Part shown: one piece after another, positions 23,680-31,832 of the stretch
Numbering within the stretch: position 1 is the first letter of the stretch
How the letters are laid out: each line of letters starts with the position of its first letter
DNA from: VRUE01 sp963819755
GTDB taxonomy: Bacteria; Actinomycetota; Thermoleophilia; Solirubrobacterales; 70-9
Reading direction: 5' to 3'
NCBI GenBank assembly: GCA_963819755.1
Contig: CAWFXB010000001.1
Location: forward strand, 744,001-808,000
DNA length: 64,000 nucleotides
The notes under the pieces: generated by a model
What the model was told of the DNA's origin: nothing
Seen by the model: only the letters and a program-made list of their open reading frames with translations
Database searches by the model: none
Program-made: the position numbers and the translations under genes

Positions 23680-24873
23680 TTGAGCAACCGCACGTTCGTG
23701 ATCGGGGTCGGGATGACCAAGTTCGAGAAGCCAGGGACGAAGGAGGGCGACTATCCCGATTGGGCCAAGGAGGCGGGGGAGAAGGCGCTCGCCGACGCCG
23801 GCATTCCCTACACGGACGTCGAGCAGGCCTACGCCGGCTACTGCTACGGCGACTCGACCTACGGCCAGCGGGCGCTCTACCAGCTCGGCCTCACCGGGAT
23901 CCCAGTCGTCAACGTCAACAACAACTGCTCGACCGGCTCCTCGGCGCTGTTCCTCGCCCGCCAGGCGGTCAAGGGCGGCCTCGTCGAGTGCGCGATGGCG
24001 CTCGGCTTCGAGAAGATGGAGCCGGGCTCGCTCGGCGTCAAGTACACCGACCGCACCAACGCGCTCGACAAGCACGCGATGCGGATGTTCGAGATCCGCG
24101 ATCCCGAGCAGTCGCCGCCGGCGCCGCAGATGTTCGGCAACGCCGGCCGCGACCACATGCAGAAGTACGGCTCCAACCCCGACCACTACGCCTGGATCGG
24201 CTGGAAGAACCACAAGCACTCGGTCAACAACCCCTACGCCCAGTTCCAGGACGAGTACACGCTCGAGGACATCAAGGCGGCGAAGATGATCCACGAGCCG
24301 CTGACCAAGCTGCAGTGCTCGCCGACCTCCGACGGCTCGGCCTGCGCGATCGTTGCCTCCGAGCGCTACGTCGAAGAGCACGACTTGGGGGGGCAGGCGA
24401 TCGAGATCGCCGGCCAGTCGATGGTCACCGACCTCAGCTCGACCTTCGCCGAGGACACCGACTGCATGAAGATCGTTGGCTCCGACATGTCGAGGCTGGC
24501 GGCGGACGAGGCCTACGCCGAGGCCGGCGTCGTGGCCGATGAGGTCGACGTCTGCGAGCTGCACGACTGCTTCAGCGCCAACGAGCTGATCACCTACGAA
24601 GCGCTTGGCTTCGCGGCCGAGGGGGAGGCTCACAAGTTGGTCGAGGAAGAAGCGACCACCTTCGGCGGCAAGGTCGTCGTCAACCCCTCCGGTGGGCTGA
24701 TCTCCAAGGGCCACCCGCTGGGCGCGACCGGGCTGGCGCAGTGCTCGGAGCTGACCTGGCAGTTGCGCGGGGAAGCCGACAAGCGACAGGTAGAGGGCGC
24801 CAAGACCGCCTTGCAGCACAACATCGGCCTCGGCGGCGCCGCCGTGGTCACCGTCTACAAGCCGGCGGCCTAG
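23680..24873 (+). CDS. SCPx-type thiolase (lipid-transfer/acetyl-CoA acetyltransferase family)
   Basis: A 397-residue thiolase-fold protein from TTG 23680 with AGGAG at 23668-23672, a well-placed ribosome site. The nucleophile region NNNCSTGSSALFLA and the C-terminal GHPLGATGLAQ block are present. The shape fits the SCP-2/3-ketoacyl-CoA thiolase group used by actinobacteria for branched-chain or steroid side-chain beta-oxidation. The short-chain dehydrogenase gene follows 24 bases later, consistent with a lipid-catabolic pair. Exact substrate unknown. Confidence 0.85.
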   Translation: MSNRTFVIGVGMTKFEKPGTKEGDYPDWAKEAGEKALADAGIPYTDVEQAYAGYCYGDSTYGQRALYQLGLTGIPVVNVNNNCSTGSSALFLARQAVKGGLVECAMALGFEKMEPGSLGVKYTDRTNALDKHAMRMFEIRDPEQSPPAPQMFGNAGRDHMQKYGSNPDHYAWIGWKNHKHSVNNPYAQFQDEYTLEDIKAAKMIHEPLTKLQCSPTSDGSACAIVASERYVEEHDLGGQAIEIAGQSMVTDLSSTFAEDTDCMKIVGSDMSRLAADEAYAEAGVVADEVDVCELHDCFSANELITYEALGFAAEGEAHKLVEEEATTFGGKVVVNPSGGLISKGHPLGATGLAQCSELTWQLRGEADKRQVEGAKTALQHNIGLGGAAVVTVYKPAA

Positions 24874-24897
24874 GAGTCGCCGGAGGAGGAGGGCCCG

Positions 24898-25782
24898 ATG
24901 GCGAAGCAGCGACAGGCACTATCCGGCAAGGTCGTGGCGATCACGGGGGGCGCCCGGGGGATCGGCAAGGCGACGGCGACGGCACTGGTCCGCAAGGGCT
25001 GCCGCGTCGCGATCGGCGACCTCGACCTGGCCCGTGCCGAGCAGACCGCGGCGGAGCTGGGGGGCGGCACGGTTGCCCTGGTCCTGGACGTCACCGACCG
25101 CGGCTCCTTCTCCGCCTTCCTCGACGAGGCCGAGCGCCAGCTCGGTCCGCTCGACGTGGTCGTCAACAACGCCGGGATCATGCCGGTGACGCCGTTCGCC
25201 GAGGAGTCCGCCGACTCGATCAAACGCCAGCTCGACATCAACGTCTACGGCGTGATCACCGGCATGCAGCTGGCGATCGAGCGGATGCGGCCGCGCGGCT
25301 CCGGCCACATCGTCAACCTCGCCTCCCAGGCCGGTAAAGGCGGCTTCCCCGGAATCGCCACCTACTCGGGCACCAAGCACGCCGTGGTCGGGATCAGCGA
25401 GGCGGTCCGGGCAGAGCTGCGTGGCAGCGGGATCGAGATCGCCTGCGTGATGCCGACCGTGGTCAACACCGAGCTCACCTCGGGCGTCGGCCAGAAGATG
25501 ATCAAGCCGGTGGAGGCGAGCGACGTCGCCGATGAGATCGTCGACGCGCTTGAAGTGCCGCGCTTCGACGTCTGGGTCCCGCGCGCCAACGGCGGGTTGT
25601 TCAAGGTCGTGGCGCTGCTTCCGCGCCCAGCCCGCGAGGCCCTCGGCCGCTTAATGAAGGTCGACAAACTGATGACCGAAGTCGACCACGGCGCCCGCCA
25701 GGCGTACGAGGAGCGAGCCGCGCACAGCGAGCCGGGCCTCGAGCGGAAGTCGGAGCCGACGGCGCAACGCGACGCCGCTTGA
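24898..25782 (+). CDS. Short-chain dehydrogenase/reductase
   Basis: A 294-residue classical SDR. The cofactor motif is GGARGIG (near residues 17-23); NNAGIMPVTPF, the Ser of LASQAGKG and the catalytic Y-x3-K (YSGTK) follow. An acidic Asp at the end of the second strand (IGDLDLA) favours NAD over NADP. The C-terminal extension after residue 255 is basic and variable. It probably oxidises or reduces a hydroxy/keto lipid together with the upstream thiolase. Confidence 0.85.
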   Translation: MAKQRQALSGKVVAITGGARGIGKATATALVRKGCRVAIGDLDLARAEQTAAELGGGTVALVLDVTDRGSFSAFLDEAERQLGPLDVVVNNAGIMPVTPFAEESADSIKRQLDINVYGVITGMQLAIERMRPRGSGHIVNLASQAGKGGFPGIATYSGTKHAVVGISEAVRAELRGSGIEIACVMPTVVNTELTSGVGQKMIKPVEASDVADEIVDALEVPRFDVWVPRANGGLFKVVALLPRPAREALGRLMKVDKLMTEVDHGARQAYEERAAHSEPGLERKSEPTAQRDAA

Positions 25783-25812
25783 ATCAGGCGCCCAAGGCGC
25801 TACGGTCCTGAC

Positions 25813-26454
25813 ATGGGCCGAATCTACGATGCCACCTGGGGCAGGGGGTTCGCCGCGGTCTACGACCGCGCCTCGGAGGGGGCTGAGGAGGCGGGCCTGC
25901 GGGAGATGCGCCGCGAAACGATCGCCGTTGCGAGCGGGCGAACGATCGACCTTGGCGCCGGGACCGGCGCCAACCTGAGCCTCTATCCGGCGACGGTGAG
26001 CGAGTTGGTCCTCGCTGAGCCCGATCCACATATGCGTAGGAGGCTTCGCGCGAAAGTGAGCGAGGCCGGAGTGGACGCCGAAGTGATCGGGGCGCCGGCC
26101 GAGCGATTGCCCTTTGAGGACTCGAGCTTCGACACCGCGGTCTTCACGCTGGTTCTCTGCACTGTGCCCAACCCGCAGGCAGCCCTCGCCGAGGCCGCAC
26201 GGATCCTCAAACCGGGTGGCAAGCTGCTCTTTGTCGAGCACGTCCGCGCGGAGGACGTCAGCCTGGCACGCTGGCAGGACCGCCTCGAAAAGCCCTGGCG
26301 CTTCCTCGCCGACGGCTGTCACTGCAACCGCGACACGGTGGCGACGATCGAAGCCTCGCCGTTCGCGGTGGAGCGGGTCGAGCGAGGGAGCCTGCCGAAG
26401 GCGCCGCCGCTCGTCAGGCCGCTGACGCGAGGAAGCGCGGCCCTGCCCCTCTAG
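25813..26454 (+). CDS. Class I SAM-dependent methyltransferase
   Basis: A 213-residue protein. Motif I is DLGAGTGANLSLYP, an acidic end of strand 2 is LAEPDP, and the post-motif AARILKPGGKLLFVEHVRAED is the standard motif III. The N-terminal YDATWGRGFAAVYD resembles the METTL7/UbiE-like group. The HCNRDT segment is also common in that group. Substrate unknown; small-molecule or lipid O/S/C-methylation is likely. Starts 30 bases after the SDR gene, and is convergent with the secreted-protein gene. Confidence 0.8.
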   Translation: MGRIYDATWGRGFAAVYDRASEGAEEAGLREMRRETIAVASGRTIDLGAGTGANLSLYPATVSELVLAEPDPHMRRRLRAKVSEAGVDAEVIGAPAERLPFEDSSFDTAVFTLVLCTVPNPQAALAEAARILKPGGKLLFVEHVRAEDVSLARWQDRLEKPWRFLADGCHCNRDTVATIEASPFAVERVERGSLPKAPPLVRPLTRGSAALPL

Positions 26455-26485
26455 CGGGGCAGCGGCGACCTGGGGGTTAGGCCGC

Positions 26486-27190
26486 TCAGCAAACGCCCCA
26501 TTTGACGATGCCGGGCAGGTGGAAGAAGGTCGTACCTTCGATCGAGAAGCTAAATCCTTCCATGCTCGTCGGGGTTTTCACTTTTCCTCCAGTGGTGTTC
26601 ACTTCACCGATATATCCAATAAAGAGGAAGTCAACTTCCAGGGTGTTACTGGCACATGAGGAGGGGCTTGGTTCGACGATGAAGTCGCCCTCAACCGCGC
26701 GTTCATCAGTTTTACCTCCGCAGGTGGCCGAGAAGTGGATGAGTTCTTCCCCCGTTTCCGGGCTGAATCGCATCACCGGCTGCCCTTCGGCCCCGAGCCG
26801 TTCGGCAATTTCCCCTTTGAGCCGCGCCGGCGTTTCGGCGGATACGCCAGTGCACGAATTCGAGCCAACCGTGCCGGTGCAGCCCGTCCATTTCAGTTTG
26901 ACCGACAGGGCTCCCGGTTTCCCGCCGAAAATCGTGCTTTTTTCCGACAGTTCCATCCCCGAGCATTCGTATTCGACGTTGGGCGACCCGCCGCTCTTTT
27001 TGAACCTGTAGGCCAATCCGTTGGCGGACTTCAGCAGTTCCCGCGATTCGCCGCCTTTCAGTTCGATTCCTTTCGTTTTGAAGATGAATTCAGCCCCCTG
27101 GGCGGCAGAGCAGAGCGCCAGCGCACCGCCCTCGAGCGCTCCCAACGTAAGTCCCGCCACGACCAGCACAAAAGCCATTCTCCGCCGCAT
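26486..27190 (-). CDS. Secreted cysteine-containing protein, unknown function
   Basis: A 234-residue protein from ATG 27190, chosen because GGAGG at 27198-27202 lies 7 bases upstream; a GTG two codons earlier is also in frame. The signal peptide is MRRRMAFVLVVAGLTLGAL with cleavage near ALA or AQG. The mature part is beta-rich with at least seven Cys (ALCSAA, YECSG, GCTGT, NSCTG, ATCGG, SSCAS and a terminal WGVC). The final Cys is the last residue. The design resembles the protein at 12248-12907. No named family recognised. Confidence 0.65.
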   Translation of the reverse strand: MRRRMAFVLVVAGLTLGALEGGALALCSAAQGAEFIFKTKGIELKGGESRELLKSANGLAYRFKKSGGSPNVEYECSGMELSEKSTIFGGKPGALSVKLKWTGCTGTVGSNSCTGVSAETPARLKGEIAERLGAEGQPVMRFSPETGEELIHFSATCGGKTDERAVEGDFIVEPSPSSCASNTLEVDFLFIGYIGEVNTTGGKVKTPTSMEGFSFSIEGTTFFHLPGIVKWGVC

Positions 27191-27310
27191 GACCACTCCT
27201 CCCGAGAGTTTGGACGGAAAAACTCTAGCAAAGATTGGCGGTCAACGCACGATAATGGTGGTTATGTCAACACACTACTCTGGAAGAGTGGGCGTTATTT
27301 CTCGTCGCGC

Positions 27311-28159
27311 TCACCAGCCCTCGACGGGCACCTCCAAAACCTGAATGCTGAACGATGAGCCAAGGAACGCCTGACTGGCTTGCTCCGAGAGCGCACCACG
27401 ATTCACCACAAGGACGCAGCGCTCGTTCTCTCCCGGATCGATGCTTTCGTCCGCGGCCGCGATGAAAGCCTGGGCGTCCGCCGCGCTGAACCTGCGGCTC
27501 AACTTCACCTCGACATTGTTCTTTTCGCCCTCCTGGGTCGCAACGAAATCAAAGGGCGACGCCGGACCGAGCTCCTCGATCGCCCAGCCGGCTTCGCGGA
27601 AGGCAGCAGCGACATGTGCCTCGAAGGCAACGAGCGTCTCGTGCACTCGATCCGTATCCGAAGGCCGCGCAAACGGCGGTGGTTGAGGTAGTGGATAGTG
27701 ACGCTCGGGCACTGGGCTGACCCCCAGCGAGCGTTTGAGCAACCGTTCTTTGCGGTCGACCCTTTTCGCATGTTTGCGCTCATCGCCCTCCACGTCGAGC
27801 AGTCGGAGGATCAGGTCCGCCCGCTCTTCAAGGGTGAGGTCCTCGCGGATGCCGACCTTGCGCGCCTCCGCGAGGGTTGCGGCGAACTTCGTCGGCGAAA
27901 ACACGAATGAACCCTCCAGGCGTGGCAGCAGCACTCCGAAAACTGCCGATGCGACCCCGCAGAAGGCGAAGATGGCGGCAACCGCCTCCTTGTTGGCAAT
28001 TGCCGTCGCGAGCGCAATGAGGCCAATCCCGAATGCCAGAAGCACCCAGCCTCCATTCCGGGCCAGCCAGTCGAGGTCGCTGCGCCCGCGCACGGTTTTC
28101 ACAGTATCGGGTGGATCCGACTGATCAAGCTGATTCAACTCGTCCAGATCAAACCTCAT
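27311..28159 (-). CDS. Two-helix membrane protein with C-terminal PD-(D/E)XK nuclease-like domain
   Basis: A 282-residue protein. Residues 37-54 and 58-79 form a membrane hairpin. A charged segment (about 95-145) with many Glu, Arg and Lys and a Pro-rich linker (150-165) follow. The C-terminal part (170-282) matches a restriction-endonuclease-like core: SPFDFVATQE with D204, then VEVKL with E217 and K219, then a helix and a strand ending in VLVVNRG. Its ATG overlaps the stop of the upstream dsbA-like gene (ATGA), so translation is coupled. Such anchored nucleases are often DNA- or RNA-cleaving defence effectors, but the pairing with a disulfide-forming operon is unusual. Catalytic activity is inferred from motifs only. 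Confidence 0.65.
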   Translation of the reverse strand: MRFDLDELNQLDQSDPPDTVKTVRGRSDLDWLARNGGWVLLAFGIGLIALATAIANKEAVAAIFAFCGVASAVFGVLLPRLEGSFVFSPTKFAATLAEARKVGIREDLTLEERADLILRLLDVEGDERKHAKRVDRKERLLKRSLGVSPVPERHYPLPQPPPFARPSDTDRVHETLVAFEAHVAAAFREAGWAIEELGPASPFDFVATQEGEKNNVEVKLSRRFSAADAQAFIAAADESIDPGENERCVLVVNRGALSEQASQAFLGSSFSIQVLEVPVEGW

Positions 28160-28920
28160 TTTGCGCCCTCAACAGCCGCTTCCAGGGCGCCCGCCGAGCC
28201 GGGAGTGCCAATGGTTTCGATCCCCTGCGTACCCGGGCCTTCGACCGCGAATGAGGGCGTGCCGGTGAAGCCGAGCTTTTCGGCTTCCTGGGTGGTGCTT
28301 TCGACCTCAGCCACGGTCTTCGGGCTCTTGCGGTCCTTGTTCCACCGGGCGATGTCCGGCACGCCCGCACCCTTGGCGATTTCGGTGAGGAATTCGTCGG
28401 TCACGTAGCTCGAGGTCTCCGGCCCCTGGTTCCGGTAGAAGAGCTCGATGAAGCTCCACCCGCGGCCCTGCTCGCCGGCGGCTATCGCCGCGGCGCCAGC
28501 CGGAGTCGATTCCTCGTCGATGATCGTGAAGTTCTTGAACTCGATCTTCGCTTCGCCGCCGCGGACCTTGGAGTCGATCACGTTTGGCACGATTTCTTCC
28601 GAGAACCCTTTGCAGACCGGGCACTTGAGGTCGCCGAACTCATAAAGCGTCACCTTGGCGCTCGGCTCCCCGAGCACGAGGCCATTCTGGGGAATCCCTT
28701 TTAGCTGGTTGGCGACCAGACCCACGTCCTCGAGATTGGTGTCGCCGCCACTGGTCTTGTTCGAGCTGATCACGATCAGCACCAGCACCACGGCAACCAC
28801 GACGAAGGCCGCGGCGCTGCCGATTTGGAGCAGTCGCTTACGACGCTCTCCCTGCTCGCTCTCGCCTTCGGCCCGCAGCCGCTCTTCGCGGCGTGCTTCC
28901 CTGGAGTTCTTGCCGCTCAT
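28156..28920 (-). CDS. DsbA-like membrane-anchored thiol-disulfide oxidoreductase
   Basis: A 254-residue protein from ATG 28920, overlapping the VKOR stop (ATGA). A basic N-terminus is followed by one helix (about 33-53, GSAAAFVVVAVVLVLIV) that anchors an extracytoplasmic thioredoxin-fold domain. The active site is C100-P-V-C103 in FGDLKCPVCKGF, and a cis-Pro loop is GFTGTPSFAV. With the VKOR just upstream it forms the common actinobacterial pair in which VKOR reoxidises DsbA during disulfide formation in exported proteins. Start chosen for overlap and for avoiding an upstream extension into VKOR. Confidence 0.88.
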   Translation of the reverse strand: MSGKNSREARREERLRAEGESEQGERRKRLLQIGSAAAFVVVAVVLVLIVISSNKTSGGDTNLEDVGLVANQLKGIPQNGLVLGEPSAKVTLYEFGDLKCPVCKGFSEEIVPNVIDSKVRGGEAKIEFKNFTIIDEESTPAGAAAIAAGEQGRGWSFIELFYRNQGPETSSYVTDEFLTEIAKGAGVPDIARWNKDRKSPKTVAEVESTTQEAEKLGFTGTPSFAVEGPGTQGIETIGTPGSAGALEAAVEGAK

Positions 28921-29348
28921 GCCGGTTTCCCAACGTAGCCAACCATGCGGATGGCGTTGAGGCCGAAGAGAATCGTCATCAGCGCCGCGCTCGCCACGCA
29001 CCACTGACAGATCGCTTCGATCTTGAACAGCTCCAGATAGGTCAGGTAGACGCTGTAGCCGAAGCCGACCAGGGAGACGCCGAAGCCGGCCATCCGGGCC
29101 GCGTCTCCGCGCAGCAGCGACGCGGCCAGCAACAGCACGTAACCGACGATGCCGAAAGCGGCGATATTGACGCCGAGCAGGTGCGAGTAGGTGCTGTTGG
29201 CGACGGTCTCGCAGCCGCCCCCGCCGGCGATGCAGACCGGTGAGCCGCCGCCCGAATCGGCGATCGTGATGTAGGTGGCGACGCCGATGCCGAAGGCGGC
29301 GACGAAGGTCGCGATCATCCGCAACGTTCCCTCTGCAGGCAGCTTCAT
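28917..29348 (-). CDS. Vitamin K epoxide reductase (VKOR) family protein
   Basis: A 143-residue four-helix membrane protein. The catalytic cysteines are C114-Q-W-C117 near the last helices and the loop pair C39 and C46 (PVCIAGGGGCETV). It would pass electrons from DsbA to quinone. ATG 29348 is 34 bases downstream of the hydrolase stop. The open frame further upstream overlaps the hydrolase in another frame and is not used. Confidence 0.88.
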   Translation of the reverse strand: MKLPAEGTLRMIATFVAAFGIGVATYITIADSGGGSPVCIAGGGGCETVANSTYSHLLGVNIAAFGIVGYVLLLAASLLRGDAARMAGFGVSLVGFGYSVYLTYLELFKIEAICQWCVASAALMTILFGLNAIRMVGYVGKPA

Positions 29349-29382
29349 CGCCGCAACCGTATTCGACCCGCCTTCAGCCGAG

Positions 29383-30228
29383 CTAAGCGGGGGTGTCTTG
29401 AGCCAATTCCCCGCAGAAGGCCGCGATCTCGCGGGAGAGCTTGCCGCCCTGCCAGGCGAGCGGCGATTCGCCCTCTGCCTCTCCGGTGAGCCGTGCCTGC
29501 GGCAGGCGCTCCGCGTAGGCCTCGGCAACGTGCCGCGGGTGCCCGGGATCGGCCGCGTCGTGACTGGCGACGACGAGCGCCGGTACCTGCAGAGACTCGA
29601 GCTCCGCCATCTCGCCGAACGGCCGCGAGCGCGGCACCTGGCGCAACGCCTCCACCAGTGCCTCCGGGTGGCGCTGGCGCAGCAACCTCTCCCGGGTGAA
29701 GCGCAAGACCGAGTCGCGCCAGGACGGGTCGGCTCCCTGGTTGCGGTCGATGTAGTCGACGAAGCCGTCGACCCCGCCGGTCTCCAGCGCCGCCGCGAGT
29801 CCGTCCCAGTAGGCGAGCGACTCGGCGCAGATCTCACCTGTGTACGTCGGACCGATCACGACGAGGCCGCTGAGGCGCTCTGGATGCCGCAGCGCGTAGG
29901 CAGCAGCAGTGTGGGCACCCATCGAGTGGCCGCCAAGGACGAACGACCCGTCCCCAACCGCCGTCGCAACCACCGCCTCCAGATCCCCGACCAGCTCCGG
30001 GTATCCATAACCCTGGCCCTCGGGGGCGGGATCGGACTCCCCGTGGCCGCGCGCGTCATATGAAGTGACGGCGTAGCCGGCCCGCTCCAGCGCCCGCGAG
30101 CCGTGCACGACGTAGCGGCGGGTAGCGGTGATCCCATGACAGAGGACGATCGGCGCCCCCTCCCCCGCCACTTTGCCCCGGATCGCCGGGTGCTCCCCGG
30201 CGACGAACGGCCGCGGCTCGTCCGGCAT
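29383..30228 (-). CDS. Alpha/beta hydrolase
   Basis: A 281-residue alpha/beta-hydrolase fold protein. The oxyanion region is VLCHGITATRRY, the nucleophile elbow GGHSMGAHTAAA, and a likely acid residue lies in VVASHDAADPGH. The cap region is small. Its ATG overlaps the TGA of the peroxiredoxin gene, so the two are coupled. It could be an esterase or lactonase; no substrate signature is visible. It forms part of a minus-strand run of five tightly packed genes. Confidence 0.82.
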   Translation of the reverse strand: MPDEPRPFVAGEHPAIRGKVAGEGAPIVLCHGITATRRYVVHGSRALERAGYAVTSYDARGHGESDPAPEGQGYGYPELVGDLEAVVATAVGDGSFVLGGHSMGAHTAAAYALRHPERLSGLVVIGPTYTGEICAESLAYWDGLAAALETGGVDGFVDYIDRNQGADPSWRDSVLRFTRERLLRQRHPEALVEALRQVPRSRPFGEMAELESLQVPALVVASHDAADPGHPRHVAEAYAERLPQARLTGEAEGESPLAWQGGKLSREIAAFCGELAQDTPA

Positions 30229-30731
30229 CAGGCGGCTAGTGCGGCGACTGCCTGCTCGAGATCGTCGACGCTCTGGAACGTCGAGCCGGTCCGCGAGACA
30301 TGGCGATAGCGCACGATGCCCTCGCCGTCGACGACGAAGATCGCGCGCATGACGTAGCGCCCCCCCGGCACGTCTTTCAGCTCGGTGAAGCGCGCCAGCG
30401 GCCCAAGCCAGCCGGTCACCCCGTAGCGCTTGCTGACGGCCAGGTCCTCGTCGGCGAGCAACGGCACGTTGAGGCTCTGCTCTTCGACCCAGTGCTCGTG
30501 CGAGTCGACCGACTGGGGTGAGATGCCGAGCACCTCGGCATCGAGCCCGTCGATGCGGTCGCTGTTGTCGCGGTAGGAGCAGAACTGCGCGGTGCAGACC
30601 GTGGTCGCGTCGCCGGGGTAGAAGGCCAGCACGACGTTCTTGCCGCGGAAATCCGAGAGCTTGTACGTCTTGCCGCCGGTTCCCGGCAGCTCGAAGTCGG
30701 GTGCAGCGTCTCCTACGTCGACCTTGGCCAT
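30228..30731 (-). CDS. Peroxiredoxin (BCP/AhpE-like)
   Basis: A 167-residue thioredoxin-fold peroxidase. The peroxidatic centre is FYPGDATTVCTAQFC: C46 with the usual Thr three residues upstream, and C51 as a possible resolving Cys, as in 1-Cys/atypical 2-Cys BCP proteins. The downstream ISPQSVDSHEHW block is also conserved. It reduces hydroperoxides in the cytoplasm. First gene of the peroxiredoxin - hydrolase - VKOR - DsbA - nuclease-like run. Confidence 0.88.
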   Translation of the reverse strand: MAKVDVGDAAPDFELPGTGGKTYKLSDFRGKNVVLAFYPGDATTVCTAQFCSYRDNSDRIDGLDAEVLGISPQSVDSHEHWVEEQSLNVPLLADEDLAVSKRYGVTGWLGPLARFTELKDVPGGRYVMRAIFVVDGEGIVRYRHVSRTGSTFQSVDDLEQAVAALAA

Positions 30732-30748
30732 GGGCTCAGACTAGACCG

Positions 30749-31318
30749 TCAGCCCTTTTCGATCGAGATCTTTTCGATCAGGACGGTCTGCTTCGGTTTT
30801 TCGGTTTCGGGGTTGCCGAGCTTGCCGATCCGTTCGACCACGTCGAAGCCCTTGTCGACCTTGCCGACCAGCGCGTATTCCGGCGGCAGGCCCGCGTCGG
30901 CGGAGAGGACGACGAAGAACTGGCTGCCCGAGCGTCCGGGCGGCTCCGCCGAGCTCTTCGCCATTGCGACGACGCCTTTCGTGTAGGCGAGGTTGGCGGG
31001 GGGCTTCTCGTCGACGCTGTAGCCAGGGCCACCGGTGCCGGTGCCAAGCGGGTCGCCGCCCTGGATGACGAATTCGGGCGCGACCCGGTGGAAGGTCAGG
31101 TCGTCGTAGAAGCCTTCTTCGGAGAGAAAGGCGAAGGAGTTGGCCGTCTTCGGCTTCGGCGCTTCGACCTGTTGGCAACCCGAGCCGCTCGCCGTGGCGG
31201 TCGAGTCGCTGCTACCGCCGCCGCGTGAGATCAGGATCGCCGCGACGACGCCGGCGGCGATCAGCGCAAAGACGCCGAGCGCGATCCACTTCCTGCGTTC
31301 CTCTCGAAAGCCCTCCAT
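30749..31318 (-). CDS. Membrane-anchored cyclophilin-type peptidyl-prolyl isomerase with shortened N-terminal region
   Basis: A 189-residue protein. One N-terminal helix (about 11-31) anchors it and a Ser/Thr/Gly linker with Cys48 follows. The cyclophilin body is clear: LTFHRVAPEFVIQGGDP (the catalytic Arg in FHR), GVVAMAKS, GSQFFVV and YALVGKVDKGFDVV. Normally two beta strands of about 20 residues precede the PKTANSF segment. Here VEAPKP runs directly into KTANSFAF, so that part is missing. The exported isomerase fold may be altered or rely on a partner. The gene lies 17 bases upstream of the peroxiredoxin start. Confidence 0.82.
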   Translation of the reverse strand: MEGFREERRKWIALGVFALIAAGVVAAILISRGGGSSDSTATASGSGCQQVEAPKPKTANSFAFLSEEGFYDDLTFHRVAPEFVIQGGDPLGTGTGGPGYSVDEKPPANLAYTKGVVAMAKSSAEPPGRSGSQFFVVLSADAGLPPEYALVGKVDKGFDVVERIGKLGNPETEKPKQTVLIEKISIEKG

Positions 31319-31345
31319 CGCGGCGAGATCCTAGATGATCGACAG

Positions 31346-31819
31346 GTGCCCTCGTCTTCGCTGATCGCGCTTGCCGCCGCCGTCCTCGACGTGCCCGAGC
31401 GGCCCGAGCGAGTTCTCGAGATCGGCTGCGGCGACGGCGAGGCTGTGTTGTTCCTGGCGCGCGAGTACCCCTCGGCCCGGGTGCGCGGTGTCGATGCCTC
31501 CGCGGAGGCGATCCGTGAGGCCGTTGCACGGATCGGGCTCGATCCAGAGGGGCGGGTCGCCTTCAAGCAGGGCAAGTCGCGGGCGCTTCCCTTTCCCGAC
31601 GGCTTCTTCGACCTCGTGGCCCAGGCCGGCGGGGCTCTGCATCCGGGCGAGATCGCTCGGGTCCTGCGCCCAAACGGATACTTGGTGTTGGTCGGTGGGT
31701 GGCGCTGGCTGGACTGGCGCCTGGGAGGCCAAGGCTTCGTCCCGGTCGAGAGCGGCGAAGCAGAGGAAGAACGCTTCCACGTCCTGCGCCTTCACGCCAC
31801 CGAGCCCCCGCCCGAATAG
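31346..31819 (+). CDS. SAM-dependent methyltransferase, short
   Basis: A 157-residue protein from GTG 31346. Motif I is VLEIGCGDGEAVLFLA, the strand 2 acid is GVDASAEAI, and the post-motif region ALPFPDGFFDLVAQ and EIARVLRPNGYLVLVGG complete a class I fold. It lacks any substrate-specific extension. The kinase gene follows 13 bases after the stop. It is divergent from the cyclophilin gene. Confidence 0.75.
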   Translation: MPSSSLIALAAAVLDVPERPERVLEIGCGDGEAVLFLAREYPSARVRGVDASAEAIREAVARIGLDPEGRVAFKQGKSRALPFPDGFFDLVAQAGGALHPGEIARVLRPNGYLVLVGGWRWLDWRLGGQGFVPVESGEAEEERFHVLRLHATEPPPE

Positions 31820-31832
31820 TCTGCCGCACGCG

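Noticed and set aside
27191..27310. A small gene between the nuclease-like and secreted-protein genes
   Set aside because: No frame with a ribosome site and family signal; it looks like promoter and terminal sequence.
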